Assembly: GCA_947311845.1 (NCBI GenBank)
Contig: CAMZMU010000034.1
Coordinates: 82,050,516-82,114,515, forward strand
Length of the DNA stretch: 64,000 bases
Source: Poa pratensis
Taxonomy: Eukaryota > Streptophyta > Magnoliopsida > Poales > Poaceae
Direction: 5' to 3'
Every line of letters starts with the position of its first letter. Positions within the stretch are counted from its first letter, which is position 1. Below the pieces are notes generated by a model. That model had not been told where the DNA came from, did no database searches, and saw only the letters and a program-made list of their open reading frames with translations. The position numbers and the translations under genes were made by a program. Shown here one piece after another: positions 42,662-53,763 of the stretch.

Positions 42662-45041
42662 GCTTCGTCCTCTATAAACATCAAGTAAGAAGTCTAGCTA
42701 TATGGCTATAAAGAAAGCGCTTTACGGGAGGCAACCCGGTTGTTTTTATTCGTGATTTTCTTTGTGTCCTCTTGCTGTAACAAGAGACTTTGTGTATAGT
42801 TTAGTTTCTGGAAGTTTTAATAAAGTGCCAAGTTTTACTCATTTTGGTATGAAGAAGTTGCTTATAGCGTTCGGAGATTTTATTCCTGCACAAATCTGTG
42901 CACGGTATGATTTTTAATTCTTACTGTAACTCCGAATGAGCTCATATTTAAACTGTAATGGCAAATTTTCATCCTCTGTATGCATGAATTTTTCGAAATT
43001 TTCCGACAAAGTTAAGTAGGGTTGAAAAATACGTTTAGCTGCTGCTGTTTTTCTGGACATATTCTGTCCCATTTTGTTTGATGCATGCTTAGAACTTTTA
43101 ACATGAATCTTTTTGATCCAATTGAGTTTATGAGTAGGCATACAACATTATACATGTTCTGGACATTCATATGAATTTTTTTCTAAGGATTATATGCAGC
43201 AAGAAATCTATTTGTTTATCACTACTAATGTGCCCCACAGAAAAAGAAATGGGAGAAACGGTGTTTTGAAGTTTTTTCACAGGGATTAGAGGAGATGCAC
43301 CAAGAGCTATCCAAGGATGGTGAAGACCATAAGCTTGGGGATGTGAAGACAACCCCACTGGACCTACACACTCTCGGTTTGCACACGTCTAACTTCTGTT
43401 TTTCGATCGAAACACTTTATCGCATAAACTTGGAGCGTCTTTTTGTTTGTTTAGATTAGATTTTTATTTTGTGAGACCACCACACTATCATTTATATATG
43501 AGAGAGCTACTGAAAATTTGGGTTGAATTATGTTGGATGCTATTATAAGATTGGGAAAAGGGATGTTGAAGTTAATTTTAAAAGATACATATAATTGCAT
43601 GATTCATGAGCTTGTTAATGAGTAATAATTTGCAAATATTTTATCAAGAGCTATCTTTTATTCATGTTTTGATGCTAAATGTTATTCTACCTTGTTTTAA
43701 CATGGATTAGTTAGTTCTATGGACACTCATGCATGCATTTAGATGGTCAACTTTCTCCTCTTACTAGCCCAAAAATTCCAACAAGCAAAAACTTGTTTCC
43801 AACACCTTCAACCAAAGTTTTTCCAGTGAGTCCACCATATCTACCTATTAGTTTTATGCTATTCCGAGTATGTTTATCATGATATTTGAGTTATCTATAT
43901 CTCTGAATGAAAATGCTTATGTTATTAATTGTTGTGGGAAAAGTTGGTTATATAGCTCTCGCGAACTTGATGCACACTTTACTTTCATTGCATAAATAAA
44001 TATGACCCATTATGATTAAAATTATGAAGTTGTGGACTTGACAAATGTCTTTAGTTGAGAGTTAGCCCATATGTGTTGTCACATGGCAAGCTTTCAACAT
44101 TGCACATCATCTCATTTAGTTGATATCATGTACTTTTGTTTATGGATGCTTACCATGGATGAAATAAATGGGGAAATGAAGTGAGTTTAAATGAGTTTGT
44201 ATAAATGGTTAGAGAGACGCCTGGGCCGCTAATCTAAGCCATGCATCATTCATGGTGGAAATTTACTTACATGCTATGGTGAACCTTCTGTGATACACCT
44301 TACAATAAAAAGCTATCCAATGGTAAATAAAAAGGGTGTTGAGATTGTTCATTATGTTTGTTTGTCTTGTCATTTTGATATGGGCTTGTTCCATATCCTG
44401 GGACAAGAGGTACCCCAGTTGACGCTCTTAATGATACTATTATTACTTACAATGATATTTAACTTGAACTTGCTTTGTTTTCTAAATTGAGTAACACATG
44501 GAGTAGGTACTTGTATTCAAGGGGCATGAGACTTTCAACCTATACTTTGTCAAGCACACTACTCTTATTGCTTTCACTTTAAACTTAATCATTCAAGATG
44601 CTATGATAGGGGAATGAGAGCTTGACACCAAGGATTACCATATTACAATCATTGACTTAAGTAGAGAACTTCAGAAGATAGATGAAATTTATTCATGCTT
44701 TACCTCTACTCATATATATCTTTCCAAAGTGTCCACCTTTTATATTCAGATTTTCACCAATACTCTATGACCATTGTAGGATGTTCTTACTTATTATTAT
44801 GCATACATGTGGTCCATAGTACTTTTTCTCCTATGTTACACTTTGTGAATTATCATTGAATATCCTTGCATTGAATACTTGATATCACTTCATAAACTAT
44901 CTTGAATATTGCTACTCCTTTTAAGAATGAATCATTTTACTCTATGTAGCAATAGTAATCATCTTTGATATCCATTGATAGTATTAAAATTGCAAAGTCC
45001 ATGTTAGTTTTATCACCTTCATACTCAAGGACGAGAATAGG
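42662..45041 (+). other. E1 long noncoding 3' internal region
   Basis: About 2.4 kb without coding potential. It begins with aaagaaagcgctttacggga followed by ggcaaccc, a motif shared with E2 (51,159-51,183) and, inverted, with E3 (62,520-62,545). Several copies of aagcttgggg occur, for example near 43,330. Confidence 0.7.
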
Positions 45042-45057
45042 TTAAGCTTGGGGATGT
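45042..45057 (+). other. E1 polypurine tract
   Basis: ttaagcttggggatgt lies directly before the right LTR; the same tract precedes the right LTRs of E2 and E3. Confidence 0.75.
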
Positions 45058-45463
45058 TGATGCATGTAAAATGCATACATGGACTTTGCATTATTTCTAC
45101 TTATATTCCAGTCATATTTGCATCATATAAGGGTTATATCACTGTTTTATAATGATTTTGGGAATATTTAGTATGTTTCCTATTTTTTATGGAATTAACC
45201 CTGCGCAGGCAGAAAACCCTATTTCTTTTCTTTAATGTTTCAGGGACCCAAACGACGTCCAAATGACCTGGAAATTCACGAGCATCATTTTTTTGGAAGG
45301 AACAAGACCTGAGAGCGAAAGAAGCAAACAAGAGGAGGCCCGAGGGCCCAGATGAGTGGGCACACGCGGCCCAAGTACCTGGCCGCGTGGGACCCCCCAC
45401 TTTGGCCCTCGAGGCTCCGTTGCCGTCGATCTTTCCTCCACCGACTCCGTTTTGACCTAAACA
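45058..45463 (+). repeat. E1 right LTR, truncated
   Basis: The sequence matches 39,134-39,536 closely and stops matching after gttttgacctaaa. No target duplication can be checked. Confidence 0.88.
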
Positions 45464-45680
45464 CAAGATGGAGGCAACGGCAATGGGGATCAGGACCGAC
45501 AACGTCGCTAGGAGGGGAGCTCGGTGGTCGAGGGGATTGCGGTGGTGAGATCAACGACATGAGCTTGATGGTGGCGGGGAGTCGACAACGTCATCGACTA
45601 GAGGCGCTTGGCAGTGATAGCATATTCTCCCGGCTAGATGTACACCGTACCAGCTAGTCATGCATGCATCCATTCAGAGA
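45464..45680. other. short segment between E1 and the Copia element
   Basis: About 217 bp of GC-richer sequence with no recognised feature. Confidence 0.4.
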
Positions 45681-45850
45681 TGTTGTTGGACAATTACTGG
45701 ACCCTATCTTCTGGCCCATGAGGCCCATACCTGAAGCTCTCTACATACATATATAGCTGCTACTCTGATGTAGGGTTTCCTCAAGCCAGCCGTCAGTACT
45801 CTCCCACACCATACAGGTTAGTCTCTAGTGAGACAACATGGTATCAGAGC
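45681..45850 (+). repeat. Copia 5' LTR and primer-binding site
   Basis: The LTR of about 155 bp begins TGTTGTTGGACAAT, contains a catatatatagctgc TATA-like motif near 45,750, and ends ACA just before the primer site TGGTATCAGAGC complementary to initiator Met-tRNA. With no second LTR to compare, the boundaries are inferred. Confidence 0.6.
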
Positions 45851-46073
45851 TTGGTGCATCAGCAGCGACTCCCACAGCAAGGATGACGTCAGATGTGGCA
45901 GAGCTGGCGGTAGTGACTTCAGCAGGGAGGGGCGCCTCTTTGGTGGTGTGAAGAAGGAAGAGAAGGACCCGATCTGCTGCAGGAGGCAGTGGATCCGGGG
46001 CTGGAGGTGGTGGTGAGCAAAGGGGAAGTTGCCAGCTAGCTGAGGGTGTAAGGAGGTGAAGGAAGAGACAGGT

Positions 46074-47298
46074 ATGGCGGAGAGTCAACAGCAGTTGGCC
46101 ATGGCAGTGCAGAAGCTGGCGGAAGTTCTCTCCAAGACAGGGGGAAGGAGCTACGCTATCCAATGTCATTGTGCCTCAAGCAGAAACGATCCAGAGGATT
46201 GAGCTCATGCCAAATGACATCAAGCTTGAAGGTGTCAAGAACTATTTGAGTTGGTCCAGGAGGGCGCTTCTGATCCTGCGAACCAAGGATTTGGATGGAT
46301 GTGTGCTGGGAAAGGTGAGTGAACCAGAAGACAAAGCTAGTGTTGAGTGGAAGAAATGGAGCATTACAAATTCGCTGGTTGTAGCTTGGTTGCTGAACTC
46401 CCTAATTCCAACCATGGCTGCATCTGTGGACACCTTGTCCAAGGCTGATGACGTATGGAACACACTGTCCAGGCTGTACTCCGGGAAAGGGAATGTTATG
46501 TTAATGGCACAGATTGAGGAAAAGGTGATAGACTTGAAGCAAGGGGACAGATCTGTGATGGAATATGTTGCTGAAATACAACATTTGTGGGCTGATTTGG
46601 ACCATTGCGACCCACTTGAGCTCACTGATGCTGAAAGTATTATAAAAGTGCAGAAATGAATAGAGAGAAGGCGGGTGATGAAGTTCCTGAAGGGACTAAA
46701 TGCATGTTTTGAAGGGAGAAGAGCAGCTCTATTGCATCAGCCCAATCTTCCATCTCTTGAAGAAACTATTGCAGCAATGGCACAAGAAGAGGTGAGGCTG
46801 AAGCTTGAAAAGGGAAATGAAAGCAATCCCTCTCCAGCCTACTTCACGGCTGAGAGGAAGGAACTGAGGGACTGCTTCCATTGTGGGGAGAGTGGTCATC
46901 TGAAATTTGACTGCCCAACTTACTGGATGCGTGGCAGGGGGAGAGGACGCAGCAGAGGAGGCTACACCAGGGGAGCTAGAGGAAGAGGTGGAGGCCCGAC
47001 TTACTCCGGAGTAAACAGAACAAATATGAAGCATACTGCTGCTGCCCACGCTGCAGTTTCAGATGAAGGCCAAGCTAGCACATCCCACAGCGAGCCCAAG
47101 AGCAGTGGATCAGATGAAAATGTGTTTGGGAACTTTGCCCACTTGGTCAGCACGAATGAAGGTAATACCGAAAAAGCTTCCTTTGCTACTCATGAAATAA
47201 ACCATGAATGGATATTGGATTCTGGAGCATCCAAACATGTTGCTGGTAATATTGGAGAGTTTGAATCATATAATCAACACCCCCCCCCCCACTCATAA
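46074..47298 (+). pseudogene. Copia gag and protease
   Basis: An ATG at 46074 (MAESQQQLAMAVQKLAEVL) is probably the original start, followed by a frameshift near 46,140. The UBN2-type gag follows with VKNYLSWSRRALLIL and LMAQIEEKVIDLKQGD. A TGA at 46657-46659 interrupts the frame (normally Trp). After it come the gag C-terminus and a CCHC zinc knuckle (CFHCGESGHLKFDC), an Arg/Gly-rich basic stretch, and the aspartic protease active site WILDSGASKHVAG. The frame breaks again at a run of C near 47,280. Confidence 0.92.
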
Positions 47299-48130
47299 GT
47301 ACACCATCCAAACTGCTGACGGTACTGCACAACCAATTCAAGGAGTTGGGACAGTAAAATGTACACCACAGATTAAGTTGTCTTCAGTTTTGCATGTGCC
47401 TGCTTTCCCTGTAAATTTGGTGTCTCTGACTTGCTTAGTTCATCAATTGGATTGTCGTGTTACGCTTGACAAGTACCTTTGTGTGATTCAGGAGAGACAG
47501 ACTGGACATAAGATTGGACTGGAACCAGGCGTAGAGGGCTATGGTATATGGATCGTAGAGGTCTTGGTCATCCAAGACTGGCATGCACTGTGATGGAAGG
47601 AGAGAAGGAAACCTTAGCCTTGGTTCATCATTGTAGAATGGGGCATATATCTTTTGATAAAATGAGAAAGATATTTCCAAACATTATGTGTGGTGTAGAT
47701 CAGAACAAGTTGAAATGTGATGCCTGTGAGTATGCCAAACACACAAGGACATCCTATGTCAGTAAGGGGATTAGAAGTATATCCCCGTTCATGTTAATTC
47801 ATTCCGATGTGTGGACATGTCCGGTGACATCTATTAGTGGAATGAAATATTTTGTTACCTTTATTGATTGTTATTCACGCATGACCTGGGTTTATCTCTT
47901 GCGTCATCAGGATGAAGTTCTGAAATGTTTCCAGAATTATTATGCATATGTGAAAACTCAATTCAAAGTGCAGGTGCAGGTGCTTAGGAGTGATAATGGA
48001 ACTGAATATGTGAAGAAAGAGTTTGGAGCTTTTCTGTCAGAACAAGGTATTCTTCATCAGACCTCTTGCCCAGATACTCCTCCACAAAATGGCGTGGCAG
48101 AAGGGAAAAATCTCCATCTTCTTGAGGTTG
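47299..48130 (+). pseudogene. Copia GAG-pre-integrase and integrase core
   Basis: After the poly-C frameshift the frame continues TIQTADGTAQPIQGVG to VPAFPVNLVSLT, then a second frameshift near 47,560. The GAG-pre-integrase zinc finger (H-x-H and C-x-x-C: LVHHCRMGH and KCDACEYAKH) precedes the rve core. The three catalytic acids are visible as HSDVW, LRSDNGTEY and NGVAEG. The frame is interrupted 10 residues later by insertion of E2 at 48,130. Confidence 0.92.
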
Positions 48131-49778
48131 TGATACGTCTCCAACGTATCCATAATTTCTGCTGTTCCATGCTTATATTATACCATTTGCTACATGTTTT
48201 ATATACACTTCATATCACTTTTATGCATTTTCTGGGACTAACCTATTAACAAGATGCCACAGTGCCAGTTCCCTGTTTTCTGCTGTTTTTGGTTTCAGAA
48301 AGTTACTTCTGGAAATATTCTCGGAATTGCACGAAACAAAAGGCCAAGTCCCTATTTTTCCAGCACGTACACGGAGTCCGAAGGAGAGACGAAGGAGCCA
48401 CGAGGTGGCCAAACCACCTGGCGGCGCGGCAGGGGCCCACCGCGCCGCCTGTGGTTTGGGCCCCTCGGGGGTCCGCCGACATCGCCCCTTCGCCTATTTA
48501 TTCCCCGAGACGTGAAAACCCTAAAACACCGAGCCTTTCATCCAGAACATATTCGCTGCCGCCGCCGTCGTCAACCCTAACTCGGGGGGTTTCTGAAGCT
48601 CTTCCCGGCACCCTGCCGGAGAGGGGAATCATCACCGGAGGGCTCTACATCGCCATGCCCGCCTCCGGAGTGATGCGTGAGTAGTTCATCCTTGGACTAT
48701 GGGTCCATAGCAGTAGCTAGATGGTTGTCTTCTCCACTTGTGCCATCATGTTTAGATCTTGTGAGCTGCCTATCATGATCAAGATCATCTTATTGTAATG
48801 CTACATGTTGTGTTTGCTGGGATCTGACTTATATTGATACCTATGTGGAGCTGAATATTATATTATCATGTCTATGTCATTTGTGATCTTGCATGCTCTC
48901 CGTTACTTGTTGAAGCCTTGGCCAAGTGAATACTTGTAACTCCAAGAGGGGGTATTTATGCATGATAGTTGGGTTCAACCTCTATTTAACCTGGGATAGT
49001 GACAGCAAGTTCTAAGGTTGTAGATGTGTTGTTGCCACTAGGGGTAAAACAGCAATGCTTTATTCAAGGATGAATGTATTGTTTACATTACGCACATTAC
49101 TTAATGCAATTGTCTGTTGCTTGCAACTTAATACTGGAAGGGGTACGGATGTTAACCGGAAAGTGGACTATTTAGGCATAGATGCATGCTGGATAGCGGT
49201 CTATGTACTTTGTCGTAATGCCCAAATGAATCTCATAGTAGACACCACAGCTCACACATGCATGTTATATGCACTTATCAATTGTCAATTGCCCAGCTGT
49301 AATTTGTTTACCCAGCATGTTAGTTATCTTATTGGAGAGACACCACTAGTGAACTGTGGACCCCGGTCCATTCTTTTACATCTGAAATACAATCTACTGC
49401 AATCATTGTTCTCTACTGTTTTATGCAAACAAACATCATTTCCATTCGATACGTTTAACCCTTTGTTTTCAGCAAGCCGGTGAGATTGACAACCTCACTG
49501 TTAAGTTGGGGCAAAGTAATTTGATTGTGTTGTGCAGGTTCCACGTTGGCACCGGAATCCCTGGTGTTGCGCCGCACTACACTCCTTCACCAACACCTTC
49601 GAAGCAAACCTCGTTTTCCTACTGGTTCGATTAAACCTTGGTTTCATACTGAGGGAAAACTTACTGCTGCACTCATCATACCTTCCTCTTGGGGTTCCCA
49701 ACTGACGTGTGACGTACAAGCATTGTTTCTGGCACTATTGCCGGGGAGATATTCCCTCGTCAACTAGAGCCACCAACA
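48131..49778 (+). repeat. E2 left LTR
   Basis: It begins TGATACGTCTCCAACGTATC and ends CACCAACA. A TATA-like cgcctatttattcccc lies near 48,489. Open frames inside it (48,254-48,684 and 49,055-49,483) recur unchanged or nearly so in the right LTR and are not evidence of coding. Confidence 0.95.
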
Positions 49779-49785
49779 CGTTTTC

Positions 49786-49803
49786 TGGCGCCGTTGCCGG
49801 GGA
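49786..49803 (+). other. E2 primer-binding site, tRNA-Asp type
   Basis: TGGCGCCGTTGCCGGGGA complements the 3' end of plant tRNA-Asp, starting 7 bases after the left LTR. Confidence 0.88.
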
Positions 49804-49968
49804 AAACCGAATTGCTTCTGCAAGGGGAGTCTCTCACACCCAATCTTTTACTTTGTTATTTGTCTTGCTTAGTTTATTTTTATTTAGTCTTGTTTGCTCT
49901 CTTTATCAAAAACACAAAAAAATTAGTTCCTTTTTATTTCGAATTACTATTATGACTAGTTGTTTTCA

Positions 49969-51068
49969 ATGTCTTATCTCTATGAAACTGGGTCTCGTTA
50001 TAAGAATTACCGCTTCTCTCAAAAGGAAAACATCTATGGGAACAAATAAGAAGATTGAATGGTTTTGCTAAGAACTTGTGTTCTACATATGATGAATCCT
50101 ACTGCTTTAATGAATCTCTTTGCTATAGAAGGCACAAACATCTCCCTTTCCAATGTGAGTATACTGATAATGAAACCTTGGCTGCCTATGCTAAAGGAAA
50201 CTATGATTTTGGTAATCTTGAACAAATTGAAGAGTTTATTGTTTTTAAGGGTGCCCTTGAAATTAGTTCTTATCTTGAACATAAAACTGATGCCCCTTAT
50301 AAATCTGAATGTATTGCCATACTTAAATATTGTTGTGATACCTACAAGGATAATAATTCTTACATTACTGAACATCTTGAGAGGATGTTTCCTCAAAAAG
50401 ATGAAACTTGTGCCTTGCAGGAACCTGAGGAAGAGGAAATTGCTGAAACTGTGATCTCATTGGATGAAAAAGAGGAGGAGAGTGAAGAACAAAAGGAGGA
50501 TCTACCTTCTAATGACAGTAACTCTTCAACTCTTACACTATTTAATTGCCCTCCATGCCTACCTAAGGAGGAAGAGTGTTATATTGTTGAATGCCATGAT
50601 TCTTTTGAAATATCTCCTTTTGATAAATTTTACGTAACAAGCTCCTTGACTCAAGAAAACGAAATTTCAGAAATAAAACAATGGCTCCCTAATGCTATAT
50701 ATGATAATGCTCTTGATGATGGTCCTATATTGCCTAATGATATTTATTATACTACTATTGTCAAAAGTGGGTTTAATGACCCCACTGTTTTTGAACTTAA
50801 TAAAAATTATGTGTTTGTAGATCATGAAAAGCATGCTTTATGTGATAGTTATATAGTTGAGTTTGTTCATGATGCTACTGAAAGTTATTATGAGAGAGGA
50901 AAATATGGTTGTAAAAGTTTTCAAGTCACTAAAACACCTCTCTTTATGTTGAAAGTTTTGAAGTTGTACTTGTTTCATCTTTCTATGCTAGTTGCTTTAT
51001 GCTTCAATAATTTATTTTGTTACAAGGTTCCCTTGCATAGAAAGTGGGTTAGACTTAAATGCGTTTGA
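49969..51068 (+). pseudogene. conserved ORF of unknown function in E2
   Basis: An ATG at 49969 opens MSYLYETGSRYKNYRFSQKE, which ends at a stop near 50,047; the frame then continues from about 50,055 to a stop at 51,066-51,068 (about 337 codons). Landmarks in order are a Cys-containing part LPFQCEY and NLEQIEEFIVFKGALEISSY, an acidic linker (EEEIAETVISLDEKEEES), IYDNALDDGP, YYERGKYGC, and a hydrophobic stretch followed by KVPLHRKWVRLKC. E1 carries the same order of blocks. No gag zinc knuckle, protease, RT or integrase is seen. The break between the first 26 codons and the main frame may be real, or the real start may lie further in. Confidence 0.75.
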
Positions 51069-53748
51069 TATTTGCCTCTTGATGCTCTCTTTTGTTTTTC
51101 AAGTTCTATTCCTATGAGAGCATCATTAAAATCTTTTAGCCTAGCTAAAGGCATTAAAGAAAGCGCTTTAGGGAGGCAACCCTTTATCTTTTATTTTTAG
51201 TTTTTCTCAAGGAGTTTTGTTACTTCTGTAGCAACTCCTTTGTATCTTTATTTTATCGCAATGTTGTGCCAAGTAAAGTTCTATATTGAAAGTTGATGCA
51301 AGATTTGGATTTCTGCGCAGTGACAGATTTTTAGCTGTCACGGATTTGAGCTTATCTCCCTGTAGAAAATTCAAAAAATTCTGAGAAAAATCACGCATAT
51401 TCCTGAGATATGTACGCAACTTTCATTATTTTAGGCCAGATCCATCTGAGCAACTTAAGTGCCTCGAAAAAATTCGTCATTCCAGACTGTTCTGTTTTTG
51501 ACAGATTCTGCCTTTTGTTTTGCATTCGCTCTTTTACTGTGTTTGTGTGGATTTCTTTGCTCCACAAAGCATTGGTGGCTGTAGCTAATGTCCAGAAGCT
51601 TTGGGATTGATTGTATCATTACAGAATATGAGAATTTTTGATTATGCACTAACCCTCTAATGAGAACTGTCTTGAGTTTGGTGTGAAGGAAGTTTTCAAG
51701 GATCAAGCGAGAAGGGTGATATTATGTGATCAAGAAGAGTGAAAAGCCTAAGCTTGGGGATGCCCCCGTGGTTCATCCCAACCATATTCAGAGAGACTCA
51801 AGCGTCTAAGCTTGGGGATGCCCAAGGCATCCCCTTCTTCATCAACAAACTTATCAGGTCATCTCTAGTGAAACTATATTTTAATTCTTTCACATCTTAT
51901 GCGCTTTACTTGGAGCGTCTGTGTGTTTTTATTTTTGTTTTTGTTTGAATAAATTCGGATCCTAGCAATCCTTGTGTGGGAGAGAGACACGCTCCGCTTT
52001 TTCATGTGAATACTCATGTTCTTCACTTATATTTGTTGAGTATTCTTAACTAGCTACTGCAGTGCTTTTAGCTCCTGTTTTTCATGCATCTCTTCGAGCT
52101 GTTAGCACTTGTTTATAAATACTCTCTTGCTGCATTATATTATCATTTGGAGAGTTTATGTTTAAATAAATTATTGGTGTTTGTTTGGAAGAAAGAAAAT
52201 GCTACATGTAGTAGTTGGTATTGGAAAAGACATATGCATTCTTGTAGATCATTGTCTTGTTTTGATTTGATGCTTTGCAATTGTTTTGAGCTCTCAAGTA
52301 GATCATGTTTAAGCTCTTGCATCATGTAGTTAAAGCCTAGTAGTGGAGAACTACCGTAGAGCTTGTTGAGACTTGGGATGCATATTTGTTCTCTCTAAGG
52401 TCTAGATATTTTCTGGTAAAATGTTTGAGCAACAAGGAAGACAGTGTAGAGTCTTATAATACTTGCAATATGTTTTTATGTGATTCTTGCTGTACCGGTT
52501 TATACTTGTGTTTGCTTCAAACAACCTTGCTAGCCTAAACTCTGTACTGAGAGGGAATGCTTCTCGTGCATCCAAAACTTGAGCCAAAACCCATGCCATT
52601 TGTGTCCACCATACCTACCTACTATGTGGTATTTCCTGCCATTCCAAGTAAATATTTCATGTGCTACCTTTAAACTATTCAAAACTTTATTACTCCTTAT
52701 TTGTGTCAATGTTTTATAGCTCATGAGGAAGTATGTGGTGTTTTATCTTTCAATCTTGTCATTTACTTCTGACAGACTTTCACCTGGACTAGTGGCATAT
52801 ACATCCGCTTATCCAATAATTTGCAAAAAGAGCTGGCAACGGGGTGCCCAGCCCCAATTAATTACAACTTTCATTAATAATTCTCTTCACATGTTTTGCC
52901 CTGATTTATCAGTAAGCAACTTAATTTTGCAATAGACACTCCTCCATGGTATGTGAATGTTGGAAGGCACCCGAGGATTCGGTTAGCCATGGCTTGTGTA
53001 AGCAAAAGGTTGGGAGGAGTGTCATCTATAAAGAAACTAAAATACATGTGTAAACAAAAGAGAAGAGGGATGATCTACCTTGCTGGTAGAGATAACGTCC
53101 TTCATGGGAGCCGCTCTTGAAAGTCTGGTTGACAAGGGGGTTAGAGTGCCCACTACCATTCGTTGACAACAACAAACACCTCTCAAATACTTATTTTGTG
53201 CTCTCTATATGCTTTCGAAAACTTAAAAAGCTCTAGCACATGATTTAATCCCTGCTTCCCTCTGCGAAGGGCCTATCTTTTACTTTATGTTGAGTCAGTT
53301 TACCTACTCCTTTCTATCTTAGAAGCAAACACTTGTGTCAACTTTGTGTGCATTGATTCTTACATATTTACTTATTGCACTTGTTATATTGCTTTATGTT
53401 GACAACTATCCATGAGATATACATGTTACAAGTTGAAAGCAAATGCTGAAACTTAATCATCCTTTGTGTTGCTTCAATGCCTTTTACTTTGAATCTATTG
53501 CTTTATGAGTTACCTCTTATGCAAAACTTTTTGATGCTTGTCTTGAAAGTACTATTCATGAAAAGTTTTTGCTTATATGATTCATTGTTTACTCTTTATC
53601 TATTTGTTAGCAAACTATAGATCATTGCTTTGAGTCACTTCATTCATGACATGAGCCTTGCAATATATTGATCAAGATTGTGTGAAAGCATGTCTCCTCA
53701 GAAATTATTTGTTGTTATCGTTTTACCTACTCGAGGACGAGTAGAACT
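51069..53748 (+). other. E2 long noncoding 3' internal region
   Basis: About 2.7 kb without convincing coding sequence. It holds the aaagaaagcgcttta-gggaggcaaccc motif near 51,158 and a pair of aagcttggggatgccc blocks at 51,750-51,830, the second followed by an inverted copy (aaggcatcccc). Parts align with E3 on the opposite strand. Confidence 0.75.
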
Positions 53749-53763
53749 AAGCTTGGGGATGCT
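53749..53763 (+). other. E2 polypurine tract
   Basis: aagcttggggatgct-type sequence immediately before the right LTR. Confidence 0.8.

Larger units (their letters stand above)
39134..45463 (+). mobile_element. non-autonomous LTR retrotransposon E1
   Basis: It begins TGATGCATGTAAAATGCATA, and the same sequence recurs at 45,058 after a polypurine tract (aagcttggggatg). Between lie a tRNA-Asp-type primer site, a conserved ORF without pol domains, and a long noncoding 3' region. The right LTR is cut at about 45,463 after roughly 406 bp. Likely Gypsy-related because of the tRNA-Asp primer and similar parts in E2, but with no pol this is inference. Confidence 0.85.

Noticed and set aside
45828..46016. 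Short frame over the Copia primer site and leader
   Set aside because: It lies in the untranslated leader; gag starts at 46,074 or later.
48254..48684. Overlapping frames also found at 53,887-54,307
   Set aside because: They lie in the GC-rich part of the E2 LTRs and change frame at small indels between LTRs.
49055..49483. 142-codon frame repeated exactly at 54,688-55,116
   Set aside because: The identity is explained by the two LTRs being nearly identical; no domain and no start signal.
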